NCBI GenBank assembly: GCA_017302355.1
Contig: JAFLDQ010000020.1
Coordinates: 1-32,292, forward strand
From: Dechloromonas sp.
GTDB taxonomy: Bacteria > Pseudomonadota > Gammaproteobacteria > Burkholderiales > Rhodocyclaceae
DNA: 32,292 nucleotides
Direction: 5' to 3'
Positions within the stretch are counted from its first letter, which is position 1; each line of letters begins with the position of its first letter. The notes under the pieces are model-generated. The model did not search any database. It was not told where the DNA came from and saw only the letters and a list, made by a program, of their open reading frames with translations. Shown here piece by piece: positions 23,295 through 32,292 of the stretch. Both the position numbers and the translations under genes were made by a program.

Positions 23295-23729
23295 ATGAGT
23301 GACAACCTGCACGTCGTTTGCCCGCACTGCGACGCGGTCAATCGCCTGCCGGCACAGCGCCTCGGCGAAAGGCCGACCTGCGGCCAGTGCCGGCTCGCCC
23401 TGTTCACCGGCCAACCACTCGAACTGACCGCCAGCAATTTCGACCGCCATATCGGACGTGGCGACCTGCCCGTCGTCGTCGATTTCTGGGCGCCATGGTG
23501 TGGCCCCTGCCGCTCGATGGCTCCCGCGTTTGCCCGCGCCGCAGGCGAACTGGAGCCGGAAGTGCGCCTGGCCAAGGTCGATACGGAGAGTCAGCAGCAG
23601 CTTGCCGCCCGTTTCAACATCCGCAGCATCCCGACCCTGGCCATGTTCAGAAGCGGGCGCGAAATCGCCCGGCAGAGCGGTGCGGTCGACGCGGCGACAC
23701 TGCGGCGCTGGATTCGCGCGCACCTGTAA
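23295..23729 (+). CDS. trxC: Thioredoxin 2 (zinc-binding thioredoxin)
   Basis: TrxC is a cytoplasmic disulfide reductase with an extra N-terminal zinc site. The 144-residue protein has CPHC (9-12) and CGQC (29-32) as zinc ligands, then a thioredoxin fold with active site WCGPC (68-72), the cis-Pro loop RSIPTL and the end RRWIRAHL. Two adjacent ATGs exist; the second (23295) is 7 bases from GGAGG, the first only 4, and MSDNLHVVCPHC is the usual family start. It is convergent with the kinase gene; the 126-base gap shows nothing notable. Confidence 0.95.
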   Translation: MSDNLHVVCPHCDAVNRLPAQRLGERPTCGQCRLALFTGQPLELTASNFDRHIGRGDLPVVVDFWAPWCGPCRSMAPAFARAAGELEPEVRLAKVDTESQQQLAARFNIRSIPTLAMFRSGREIARQSGAVDAATLRRWIRAHL

Positions 23730-23855
23730 TTCCCGCTGCCGATCAATCGGGAGGCGAGGACGAGCCGGCGCCAGTGCAGGCAGCACGGCAATGCGAAGGC
23801 GACGAAGGCACGGTCGGCCTGGTAATGGAATGCTGTGGCGTCCGGCGCGGCGAAA

Positions 23856-25226
23856 CTACATCGGCGACAACTCGAGGTCGATCCCCGAACCGGGACCCGA
23901 GCGCGTGGAACCCGCCATCAGGCTCTTCGTGCTCTCCACCGCGGGCGCCCCGAGAGCCGCCGCAATGCCATTGACCGTGCGCATGCGGTCGATCATCCGC
24001 CCCAGCAGCGCGGTTCGCATGCGCTCCTGCAATTCCTCGGAGGCCAGCGCCAGTGCGGCGGCATTGATTTCGAGAAAGAGCGAGTTCTCGAGGGTGACCA
24101 CGCTGGCCGAGCGATCGTCGCTGGTCGGGTGCAGATAGGCCACCTCGCCGATCACCTCGCCCTTTCCCAGACGGCACAGCGTGCGGCCGGCGATGGAGAT
24201 CTCGACATAACCCTCGATCAGGACGCCGAACACCCGGCTGGCCTCACCTTCGCGAATGATCGTCACGCGGGGAGCGATCTCGCGCCATACGGAGATCCGC
24301 AAGATCTCCCAGAGCTCGACGTTCTCGAAGTCGATGAAGAAGTCGAGCTTCCTCAGTATCTCGAAGTGCCGGTTGTCCTGGACCGTCTCGTCGTCTTCGA
24401 GGATCTGGTAGCGGACCGCCGCGAGATCCTTGGCGAATTCGGCGCCATTCCGGTAACGGCTGTAGAGATCCTTCTCCAGCGCCTTGCGCAGGATCGCGTT
24501 GAGCCCCTCCGGCAGGCTCGGATTCAGCGAGGTCACGTCCGGCGCGTCGGTATTGATGATGCGGTAGATCAGCGTCGCCTGGTTCTTGGCGCGGAACGGC
24601 AAGCGCCCGGTGAGCAACTGGAACATGACCACACCGAGCGAGTAGAGGTCGGTCTTCTGGTTCAGCGCATAGCCCTTGATCTGTTCCGGCGACATGTACG
24701 ACGGCGACCCGACGCCCATGATGAAGGTCGAGTCGCGGTCCATGTTCTTGTTCAGATTGAGCGCCAGCCCGAAATCGACCAGCTTGGGCTCGTCGTTGGC
24801 CGCCACCAGGATGTTCGCCGGCTTGATGTCGCGATGGATGATCCCCTGGCGGTAAGCGCTGTCGAGCGCCATGCAGCACTTGAAGATGATCCCGATCACC
24901 CGGTGCAATGGCAGCAGCTTGTCGATGCGGGTATGCGCCTCGAGCGGGAAGCCGGCGACATACTCCATCGCCAGATAGGCGAAGTCTTCCTCGACGACCC
25001 CCTCGTAAACCTTGGCGATGTTCGGATGCTTGAGACGCCGGGCAACCATCTGCTCGTTGCCGAACAGTTTGCGCAGGCGGCGCGACATCGCGGCGCAGTC
25101 CTTTCCGAAACGGATGACCTTGACGGCGACAGGGCGATTTGAATCCGGACTCACGCAGAGGTAGACGATGGCCGTCGCCCCCTTGCCGATTTCCCGGACG
25201 ACCCGGTACTTGCCTATCTGTTCCAT
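23856..25226 (-). CDS. Ser/Thr protein kinase fused to a cyclic-nucleotide-binding domain
   Basis: The 456-residue cytoplasmic protein has a complete Hanks-type kinase domain (about 7-275): glycine loop IGKGATAIVY (13-22), VAVK (Lys36), Glu58, HRDIKPANIL (131-140, catalytic Asp133), DFG (151-153), the SPSYMSPEQ activation end (174-182) and DLYSLGVVMF. A linker leads to a cNMP-binding domain (about 305-400) with IREGE, a LxxGYVEI strand and a phosphate-binding cassette GEVIGEVAYL...DRSAS that keeps the key Glu and Arg. No membrane segment is seen. This suggests kinase activity gated by a cyclic nucleotide. The frame is open upstream to 25988, but that is grpE antisense; MEQIGKYRVVREIG is the natural start, with a weak ribosome site. 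It is divergent from grpE. Confidence 0.93.
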   Translation of the reverse strand: MEQIGKYRVVREIGKGATAIVYLCVSPDSNRPVAVKVIRFGKDCAAMSRRLRKLFGNEQMVARRLKHPNIAKVYEGVVEEDFAYLAMEYVAGFPLEAHTRIDKLLPLHRVIGIIFKCCMALDSAYRQGIIHRDIKPANILVAANDEPKLVDFGLALNLNKNMDRDSTFIMGVGSPSYMSPEQIKGYALNQKTDLYSLGVVMFQLLTGRLPFRAKNQATLIYRIINTDAPDVTSLNPSLPEGLNAILRKALEKDLYSRYRNGAEFAKDLAAVRYQILEDDETVQDNRHFEILRKLDFFIDFENVELWEILRISVWREIAPRVTIIREGEASRVFGVLIEGYVEISIAGRTLCRLGKGEVIGEVAYLHPTSDDRSASVVTLENSLFLEINAAALALASEELQERMRTALLGRMIDRMRTVNGIAAALGAPAVESTKSLMAGSTRSGPGSGIDLELSPM

Positions 25227-25319
25227 GCGCCTGTGGAGAGTCGATTCAGGGGCGTCATCGTAGCATGCCGGCGGCCCGCAGGTCATCGCTTCGCGGCCGC
25301 CGATAAATGCGGCCTGGCT

Positions 25320-25347
25320 CTTGAAAACCGGACGAGCGCCCCCAAAT
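25320..25347 (+). promoter_or_regulatory. Sigma32-type heat-shock promoter for grpE-dnaK-dnaJ
   Basis: CTTGAAA (25320-25326), a 13-base spacer and CCCCAAAT (25340-25347) agree closely with the sigma32 consensus CTTGAAA-N13/14-CCCCATNT. Transcription would start near 25355, about 20 bases before the grpE ATG, which has a TTGGAG ribosome site. No CIRCE repeat is seen in the 150-base gap to the kinase gene. Confidence 0.8.
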
Positions 25348-25376
25348 AGGTTGGCAGATTTTTTGGAGAACCGCGC

Positions 25377-25934
25377 ATGACCATCCCCGAGAATACCCAG
25401 GAACCGCTGCCGGAGAGCGAACCCGTCCGCGAGGAGGCCCCCGCAGCGGCGCCTGGCGGGCACACCGACACTCTGCCCAGCATCGAGGAACAATTCCGCC
25501 AGCTGGAACTGCAGGCCGCCGAGCATCACGACGCCTGGCTGCGCGCCAGGGCCGAAGGCGAGAACATCCGCCGGCGCGCCCGGGAAGATATCGCAAAAGC
25601 CCACAAGTTTGCCGTCGAGAAATTCGCCGGCGACCTGCTGGCGGTCAAGGACAGCCTCGAAGCCGCTCTCGCCGTACCCGAGCAGACCGCCGAGAGCTTC
25701 AAGGCGGGCGTCGAGCTGACGCTGAAGCAACTGGTTTCCGCCTTCGAGAAGAATGCGCTGACCGAGGTCAATCCGGCCGGCGAGAAATTCGACCCGTACA
25801 AGCACCAGGCGATGGGCATGATCGACTCCGAGCAGGATGCCAATACCGTGGTCACCGTGCTTCAGAAGGGTTACCTGATCTCCGAGCGCGTGCTGCGTCC
25901 GGCGCTGGTCATGGTCGCCAGGCCGAAGTCTTGA
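25377..25934 (+). CDS. grpE: Nucleotide exchange factor GrpE
   Basis: GrpE releases ADP from DnaK. The 185-residue protein has an acidic disordered N-terminus (1-32), a long dimerising coiled coil (about 33-105, including [17 protein letters not shown]) and the C-terminal beta-wing with [18 protein letters not shown] and the [26 protein letters not shown] motif. It leads the chaperone operon directly behind the sigma32-type promoter; dnaK starts 65 bases downstream. Confidence 0.97.
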   Translation: MTIPENTQEPLPESEPVREEAPAAAPGGHTDTLPSIEEQFRQLELQAAEHHDAWLRARAEGENIRRRAREDIAKAHKFAVEKFAGDLLAVKDSLEAALAVPEQTAESFKAGVELTLKQLVSAFEKNALTEVNPAGEKFDPYKHQAMGMIDSEQDANTVVTVLQKGYLISERVLRPALVMVARPKS

Positions 25935-25999
25935 AATCCGGGGCGCCGCCCCAAAATCCGGAACATCACAGTCATTCGCATCCAGCAAAGGAACAGAAC

Positions 26000-27937
<1,938 letters not shown>

Positions 27938-28350
27938 CGGGAAGGAGGAAGGGTAAAGGGTGTGAAACGCGCACACCGCGACCTCAAGGCCTGGCAGCAG
28001 GCGATGTCGCTCGTGGAAGGCATCTACACCCTGACCGCCGCCTTTCCTCCGGATGAACGCTTCGGCCTGACATCGCAGCTTCGCAGGGCTGCCGTGTCGG
28101 TGCCGAGCAACATCGCTGAAGGATTCGCTCGCAATGGCAGCAAGGAATTACTGCAATTCCTCGCCATCGCGGGCGCTTCGCTTTCGGCATTGGACACGCT
28201 GCTCGAACTGGCCAGCCGGCTCGGCTACCACAAGGAGAGCGATAACTTGAGAAAGGCAGTGGATGAAGTGTCGGGTTTGGTAATGGGTCTCAGCGCGTCA
28301 ATCCGCCGCAAGCTGTAACCCTTCCCTCTTCCCCCTTCTCCCTTCTCCCC
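27938..28350 (+). mobile_element. Putative IVS-like element: four-helix-bundle gene between inverted heptad arrays
   Basis: The whole dnaK-dnaJ spacer forms one unit. Left arm (27938-27961) is almost pure purine with AAGG every 7 bases (GGGAAGG, AGGAAGG, GTAAAGG). Right arm (28319-28350) is pure C/T with the complementary period: CCCTTCC, CTCTTCC, CCCTTCT, CCCTTCT, CCCC. The arms are mutually complementary and enclose one gene of the family best known from intervening sequences in 23S rRNA. The left arm begins directly after the dnaK stop and the right arm ends at the dnaJ ATG. Normally dnaJ follows dnaK closely, so an insertion is likely. No target duplication can be defined and mobility is inferred. 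Confidence 0.65.
27962..28318 (+). CDS. Four-helix bundle (23S rRNA IVS / S23-type) protein
   Basis: The 118-residue protein belongs to the four-helix-bundle family (TIGR02436, S23/IVP, related in fold to Avd of diversity-generating retroelements). It shows the hallmark pattern: [11 protein letters not shown] near the start (Trp11), [15 protein letters not shown] (29-43), [13 protein letters not shown] (45-57), then [23 protein letters not shown] and a short RLGY turn before the last helix. Avd binds nucleic acid, and a basic surface is plausible here, but the role of free-standing members is unknown. It starts with GTG; the ribosome site is the GGAAGGG/GGAGG of the left arm. It is read in the same direction as dnaK and dnaJ and would be cotranscribed on heat shock. 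Confidence 0.88.
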   Translation: MKRAHRDLKAWQQAMSLVEGIYTLTAAFPPDERFGLTSQLRRAAVSVPSNIAEGFARNGSKELLQFLAIAGASLSALDTLLELASRLGYHKESDNLRKAVDEVSGLVMGLSASIRRKL

Positions 28351-29481
<1,131 letters not shown>

Positions 29482-29505
29482 TTGCTTGGCCTTGCAGTGA
29501 AGGCT

Positions 29506-29537
29506 GACTTGCGCAGCAAGTCAAGGGACAAAGTCCC
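29506..29537 (+). other. Two adjacent perfect hairpins downstream of dnaJ
   Basis: GACTTGC-GCA-GCAAGTC (29506-29522) is followed two bases later by GGGAC-AAA-GTCCC (29525-29537), both perfect with 3-base loops. Neither has a T-run. They sit between the true dnaJ stop and a second dnaJ-like 3' end, and could be part of an inserted repeat or an mRNA 3'-end stabiliser. Confidence 0.5.
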
Positions 29538-29546
29538 GGCCGGAAC

Positions 29547-29576
29547 TACAAGGTGAAGGAATTCTTCGGCGTTTGA
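29547..29576 (+). pseudogene. Remnant resembling the dnaJ 3' end
   Basis: The codons read YKVKEFFGV then TGA, against DKVREFFGD then TGA at the end of dnaJ (29452-29481). Differences fall mostly at third codon positions (GTC/GTG, TTT/TTC, TTT/TTC, GGT/GGC), the pattern of related coding sequence, not recent copying. It lies 95 bases downstream and has no open frame linking it to a start. Only ten codons support it, so chance similarity cannot be excluded. The remaining gap (29577-29674) shows nothing recognisable. Confidence 0.4.
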
Positions 29577-29674
29577 CCTTTCCACGCCGCAGCCATGGCT
29601 GAAAGACAATGTGGTCGCGCCGGCAAGCGCCCGCCGGCAGCCCGCTGCAGGCCATGCCGCGACTGTTTCCCACG

Positions 29675-29700
29675 CCACGATTCGGCTGTTAGAATCGTGG
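29675..29700 (+). promoter_or_regulatory. Perfect inverted repeat over the -10 of the binding-protein gene
   Basis: CCACGATTC and GAATCGTGG form a perfect 9-bp inverted repeat with an 8-base centre. TAGAAT (29690-29695), a good -10, lies partly in the right arm, about 30 bases before the ATG at 29726. The layout suggests an operator on the promoter; no good -35 is visible, which fits an activator- or repressor-controlled promoter. A terminator role is less likely because no T-run follows. Confidence 0.45.
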
Positions 29701-29725
29701 GACTGTCAACGTGGGGGGACGAACA

Positions 29726-30865
29726 ATGCATTTCCTGAAGCAATTGCTTGCCGTTGCGGCCATCGCCGTCTCCACGCTGGCCGGGGCGGAACCCGGGGTC
29801 ACCGCCACCACGATCACGCTGGGCATGTCCGCCCCCTTCACCGGACCGAACGGCGCCTATGGACTCGACATGCGCAAGGTGATCGAGGGGTATTTCGACC
29901 AGGTGAACAAGGCTGGCGGCGTCAATGGCCGCAAGATCTCCCTGACGGCGCTGGATGACGGCTACGAAACCGACCGCACGGTCGCCAACACGAATGCCCT
30001 GATCAACGACAAGAAGGTTTTTGCTCTGATGGCCTATTACGGGTCCAGCCCGACGACCGAAGCGATGAACAAGGTCTTCGGGCCGGCCAGGGTGCCCCTG
30101 GTGGGAACCATATCCGGGGCCGGTTCGCTGCGCGAGCCGATTTCGCAGAACCCGGGCAGCCGCTACATGTTCCACGTGCGGGCGAGCTACGCCGATGAAA
30201 CCGAAGCCATCGTCAACCAGCTCGTGTCGCTGGGGCTCAAGAACGTCGCCGTCTTCTACCAGAACGACGGTTTCGGGAAATCGGGTCTGGAAGGCGTGAC
30301 GGCGGCGCTGAAAAAGCACAACCTTGCTCCCACGGCGGCCGCCACGGTCGAGCGCAACTCGGTCGAAGTCGCCAGCGCCGTCGATGCCATCGCCAAGACC
30401 AAGCCGCAGGCGGTGGTCATGGTCACCCTGTACAAGCCCACGGCGGCATTCGTCACGGCCATGAAGGCCGCTGGCCAGCGCCCGATGTTCATGACGCTGT
30501 CACCGGTCGGCAGCGAGCAACTGGTCAAGGAACTCGGCGCCGATGCGCGCGGTATCGGGATTTCGCAGGTCATGCCCTACCCGTGGAACGACATCGTCCC
30601 GATGGTTCGCGACTATCAGAAGCTGATCGGCAACAAGGCCGACTCTTCGTACTACGGTATCGAGGCGTTCGTCATGGCCCGCATCACGGTCGATGCGTTG
30701 CGCAGGGCCGGCAAGGATCCGACCCGCGAGAGATACATGGAAGCCCTCGAGAGCACCGGCACGGACCTGGGCGGGTTCCGCGTCGCGTTCAGCGCCAGCA
30801 ACCGGCAGGGTTCGCGTTTCGTCGAAATGACCGTCGTCGGACCTGGCGGCAAGATCCTCAAGTAG
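29726..30865 (+). CDS. ABC transporter periplasmic binding protein, branched-chain amino acid type
   Basis: The 379-residue precursor has a signal peptide (about 1-21, end near TLAGA) and a Peripla_BP_6 (LivJ-like) fold: TTITLGMSAPFTGPNGAYG at the start of the mature part, NKAGGVNGRKISL, the YYGSSPTTEAMNKVFGPARVPLVGT ligand-hinge region, VAVFYQNDGFGKSGLEGV and the YGIEAFVMARITVDALRRAG helix. This group binds amino acids, amides, urea or aromatic acids; the ligand cannot be told from sequence. The ATG at 29726 follows a G-rich ribosome site. No permease or ATPase gene lies beside it in this window, so it is an orphan here. Confidence 0.9.
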   Translation: MHFLKQLLAVAAIAVSTLAGAEPGVTATTITLGMSAPFTGPNGAYGLDMRKVIEGYFDQVNKAGGVNGRKISLTALDDGYETDRTVANTNALINDKKVFALMAYYGSSPTTEAMNKVFGPARVPLVGTISGAGSLREPISQNPGSRYMFHVRASYADETEAIVNQLVSLGLKNVAVFYQNDGFGKSGLEGVTAALKKHNLAPTAAATVERNSVEVASAVDAIAKTKPQAVVMVTLYKPTAAFVTAMKAAGQRPMFMTLSPVGSEQLVKELGADARGIGISQVMPYPWNDIVPMVRDYQKLIGNKADSSYYGIEAFVMARITVDALRRAGKDPTRERYMEALESTGTDLGGFRVAFSASNRQGSRFVEMTVVGPGGKILK

Positions 30866-30880
30866 CGGCCGACATTCGGA

Positions 30881-30904
30881 AACGGCCTGTTTGCACAGGC
30901 CGTT
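30881..30904. terminator. Hairpin between the convergent binding-protein and cysS genes
   Basis: AACGGCCTGT and ACAGGCCGTT form a perfect 10-bp stem with a TTGC loop, 15 bases after the binding-protein stop and 6 bases from the cysS stop. The position and strength fit a bidirectional terminator, although no long T-run follows on either strand. Confidence 0.65.
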
Positions 30905-30910
30905 GTCACT

Positions 30911-32287
30911 TCAGGCGCACCGCCAGGCGGTTCCCCGCGGGCTATCGTCGAGGACGATCCCGGCGGCCTTCAACTGGTCGCGAATGCGGTCGGCCTCGGC
31001 AAAATTCCGCGCCTTCTTGGCCGCCGCACGGTTGGCGACCAAGGCCTCGATCGCTGCCTCGTCCAGCCCACCGGCGCGGGCTGCCCCGCTGCGCAGGTAC
31101 GCCAGCGGGTCGCGTTCGAGCAGGCCGAGAACCCCGGCAAGCGCCTTCAGCAGACCCGAAAGCTCGCTGCTGCGCTGGCGATTGACCTCGCCTGCGAGTT
31201 CGAACAGCACGGCAATCGCCCCGTGCGAATCGAAATCCTCGTCCAGCGCGGCGGCGAAGCGCGCGGCGAATTCGTTGCTCCAGTCGATGTCGACCGCAGC
31301 GGCAGGCGGCACGTCGCGCAGCGCGAAATAGAGGCCATCGAGACTGCGCCGGGCATCGTCGAGGTGGGAATCCGAATAATTCAGGGCGCTGCGGTAGTGG
31401 GCGCGCAGGATGAAGAAGCGCACCACCTCGGCATCGTAGCGCTCCAGCACTTCGCGGATGGTGAAGAAGTTGCCCAGCGATTTCGACATCTTTTCGTTGT
31501 CGACCCGGACAAAGCCGTTATGCATCCAGTAATTGACGAAACTGCACTGGTGCGCCCCTTCGGACTGGGCGATTTCGTTCTCGTGGTGGGGGAACTGCAG
31601 ATCCTGGCCGCCGCCGTGGATGTCGAAGTGATTGCCGAGGATTCTCGAACTCATCGCCGAACATTCGATATGCCAGCCCGGCCGGCCTTCACCCCAGGGC
31701 GACGGCCATGCCGGCTCGCCCGGCCTGGCATGCTTCCAGAGGACGAAATCGAGCGGATCCTGCTTGGCCGAGTCGACCTCGACACGCTCGCCGGCGCGCA
31801 GGTCGTCGAGCGACTTGCCCGACAGCTGGCCGTAACCGGCGAACTTGCGCACCGCGTAGTTCACGTCGCCATCGCTCGCCCGGTAGGCCAGACCGCGTGT
31901 CTCGAGCAGGCCGATGAGGTCGAGCATTTCCGGCACGAATTCGGTGGCGCGCGGCTCATGGTCCGGCCGCAGCACGCCGAGCGCATCGGCATCCTCGTGC
32001 ATGAAGGCGATAAAGCGGTCGGTCAATTCCTTGATCGATTCGCCATTCTCGATGGCGCGCCGGATGATCTTGTCGTCGATGTCGGTGATGTTGCGCACGT
32101 AGGTCACGTCGTAGCCGCTGGCCTTGAGCCAGCGATAGACCATGTCGAAGACGACCATCACGCGAGCGTGCCCGAGGTGGCAATAGTCGTAGACGGTCAT
32201 CCCGCAGACGTACATGCGGACCCTGCCCGGTTCGATGGGCGTGAAGACCTGCTTTTCCCTTTTCAGGGAGTTATGGATTTTGAGCAT
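30911..32287 (-). CDS. cysS: Cysteinyl-tRNA synthetase
   Basis: CysS charges tRNA-Cys with cysteine. The 458-residue class I synthetase is complete: HIGH-type motif HLGH (37-40), zinc ligands Cys28, Cys209, His234 and nearby Glu, the NYWMHNGFV segment, KMSKS (266-270) and a C-terminal helical domain (from about 310) ending [11 protein letters not shown]. The ATG at 32287 gives the usual start [15 protein letters not shown], and the window ends 5 bases beyond it, so its promoter is not visible. Confidence 0.98.
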   Translation of the reverse strand: MLKIHNSLKREKQVFTPIEPGRVRMYVCGMTVYDYCHLGHARVMVVFDMVYRWLKASGYDVTYVRNITDIDDKIIRRAIENGESIKELTDRFIAFMHEDADALGVLRPDHEPRATEFVPEMLDLIGLLETRGLAYRASDGDVNYAVRKFAGYGQLSGKSLDDLRAGERVEVDSAKQDPLDFVLWKHARPGEPAWPSPWGEGRPGWHIECSAMSSRILGNHFDIHGGGQDLQFPHHENEIAQSEGAHQCSFVNYWMHNGFVRVDNEKMSKSLGNFFTIREVLERYDAEVVRFFILRAHYRSALNYSDSHLDDARRSLDGLYFALRDVPPAAAVDIDWSNEFAARFAAALDEDFDSHGAIAVLFELAGEVNRQRSSELSGLLKALAGVLGLLERDPLAYLRSGAARAGGLDEAAIEALVANRAAAKKARNFAEADRIRDQLKAAGIVLDDSPRGTAWRCA

Positions 32288-32292
32288 GGGCG

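Noticed and set aside
25227..25988. N-terminal extension of the kinase frame by 254 codons
   Set aside because: It is antisense to grpE and crosses the heat-shock promoter. The kinase domain begins naturally at the ATG at 25226.
27938..28350. True 23S rRNA intervening sequence
   Set aside because: There is no rRNA in or around this position; the flanks are dnaK and dnaJ coding sequence. Only the gene family and stem plan are IVS-like.

Overview
This is a high-GC, gene-dense chromosomal window from a betaproteobacterium. The housekeeping blocks (bamE-dapB-carA-carB-greA; rlmE-ftsH-folP-glmM; recN-nadK; hrcA-hemH; grpE-dnaK-dnaJ) and the look of the proteins suggest Rhodocyclales (Accumulibacter, Propionivibrio or Dechloromonas-like). 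That placement is inferred from gene content only; no rRNA is present. No gene-free stretch exceeds 300 bases.

Layout. 1-286: 5' part of an ISKra4-like transposase gene, cut by the window edge and carrying a likely frameshift at an A7 run. 363-5153 (minus): glmM, folP, ftsH, rlmE, with a strong terminator between ftsH and folP. 5185-6009: yhbY (plus) meets a DUF4149 membrane protein gene (minus) stop to stop. 6016-12485 (minus): bamE, dapB, carA, carB, greA; a long inverted array of 7-base repeats separates carA from carB. 12577-13610 (plus): fur and a GDT1/UPF0016 cation transporter gene with overlapping stop and start. 13839-17076 (plus): four genes for exported proteins (small secreted protein, glycine-zipper lipoprotein, DUF3300, DUF2950), bracketed by two copies of a 43-base dispersed repeat. 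17192-20911 (minus): AI-2E-family membrane protein, recN, nadK. 20977-23108 (plus): hrcA and hemH. 23295-23729: trxC. 23856-25226 (minus): a Ser/Thr kinase fused to a cyclic-nucleotide-binding domain, divergent from the heat-shock operon. 25377-29481 (plus): grpE, dnaK, a four-helix-bundle (23S-intervening-sequence/S23 type) gene, dnaJ, behind a good sigma32-type promoter. 29726-30865: an orphan periplasmic branched-chain-amino-acid-type binding protein. 30911-32287 (minus): cysS.

Most of the window is ordinary core genome: pyrimidine, folate, lysine/peptidoglycan, haem, NAD and protein quality-control functions. The most unusual signal is the dnaK-dnaJ junction. A four-helix-bundle gene sits between a purine-rich and a pyrimidine-rich array, both with a 7-base period and complementary to each other, which leaves dnaJ without a Shine-Dalgarno sequence. 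The carA-carB junction holds a gene-less structure with the same plan (five GTGAAAN heptamers facing their complements across a 19-base loop). I propose these are full and empty forms of one element type that inserts between cotranscribed genes and could act through RNA hairpins. Secondary points are a second copy of the dnaJ 3' end 95 bases downstream, the kinase-cNMP fusion beside the chaperone operon, and the repeat-bracketed envelope cluster.
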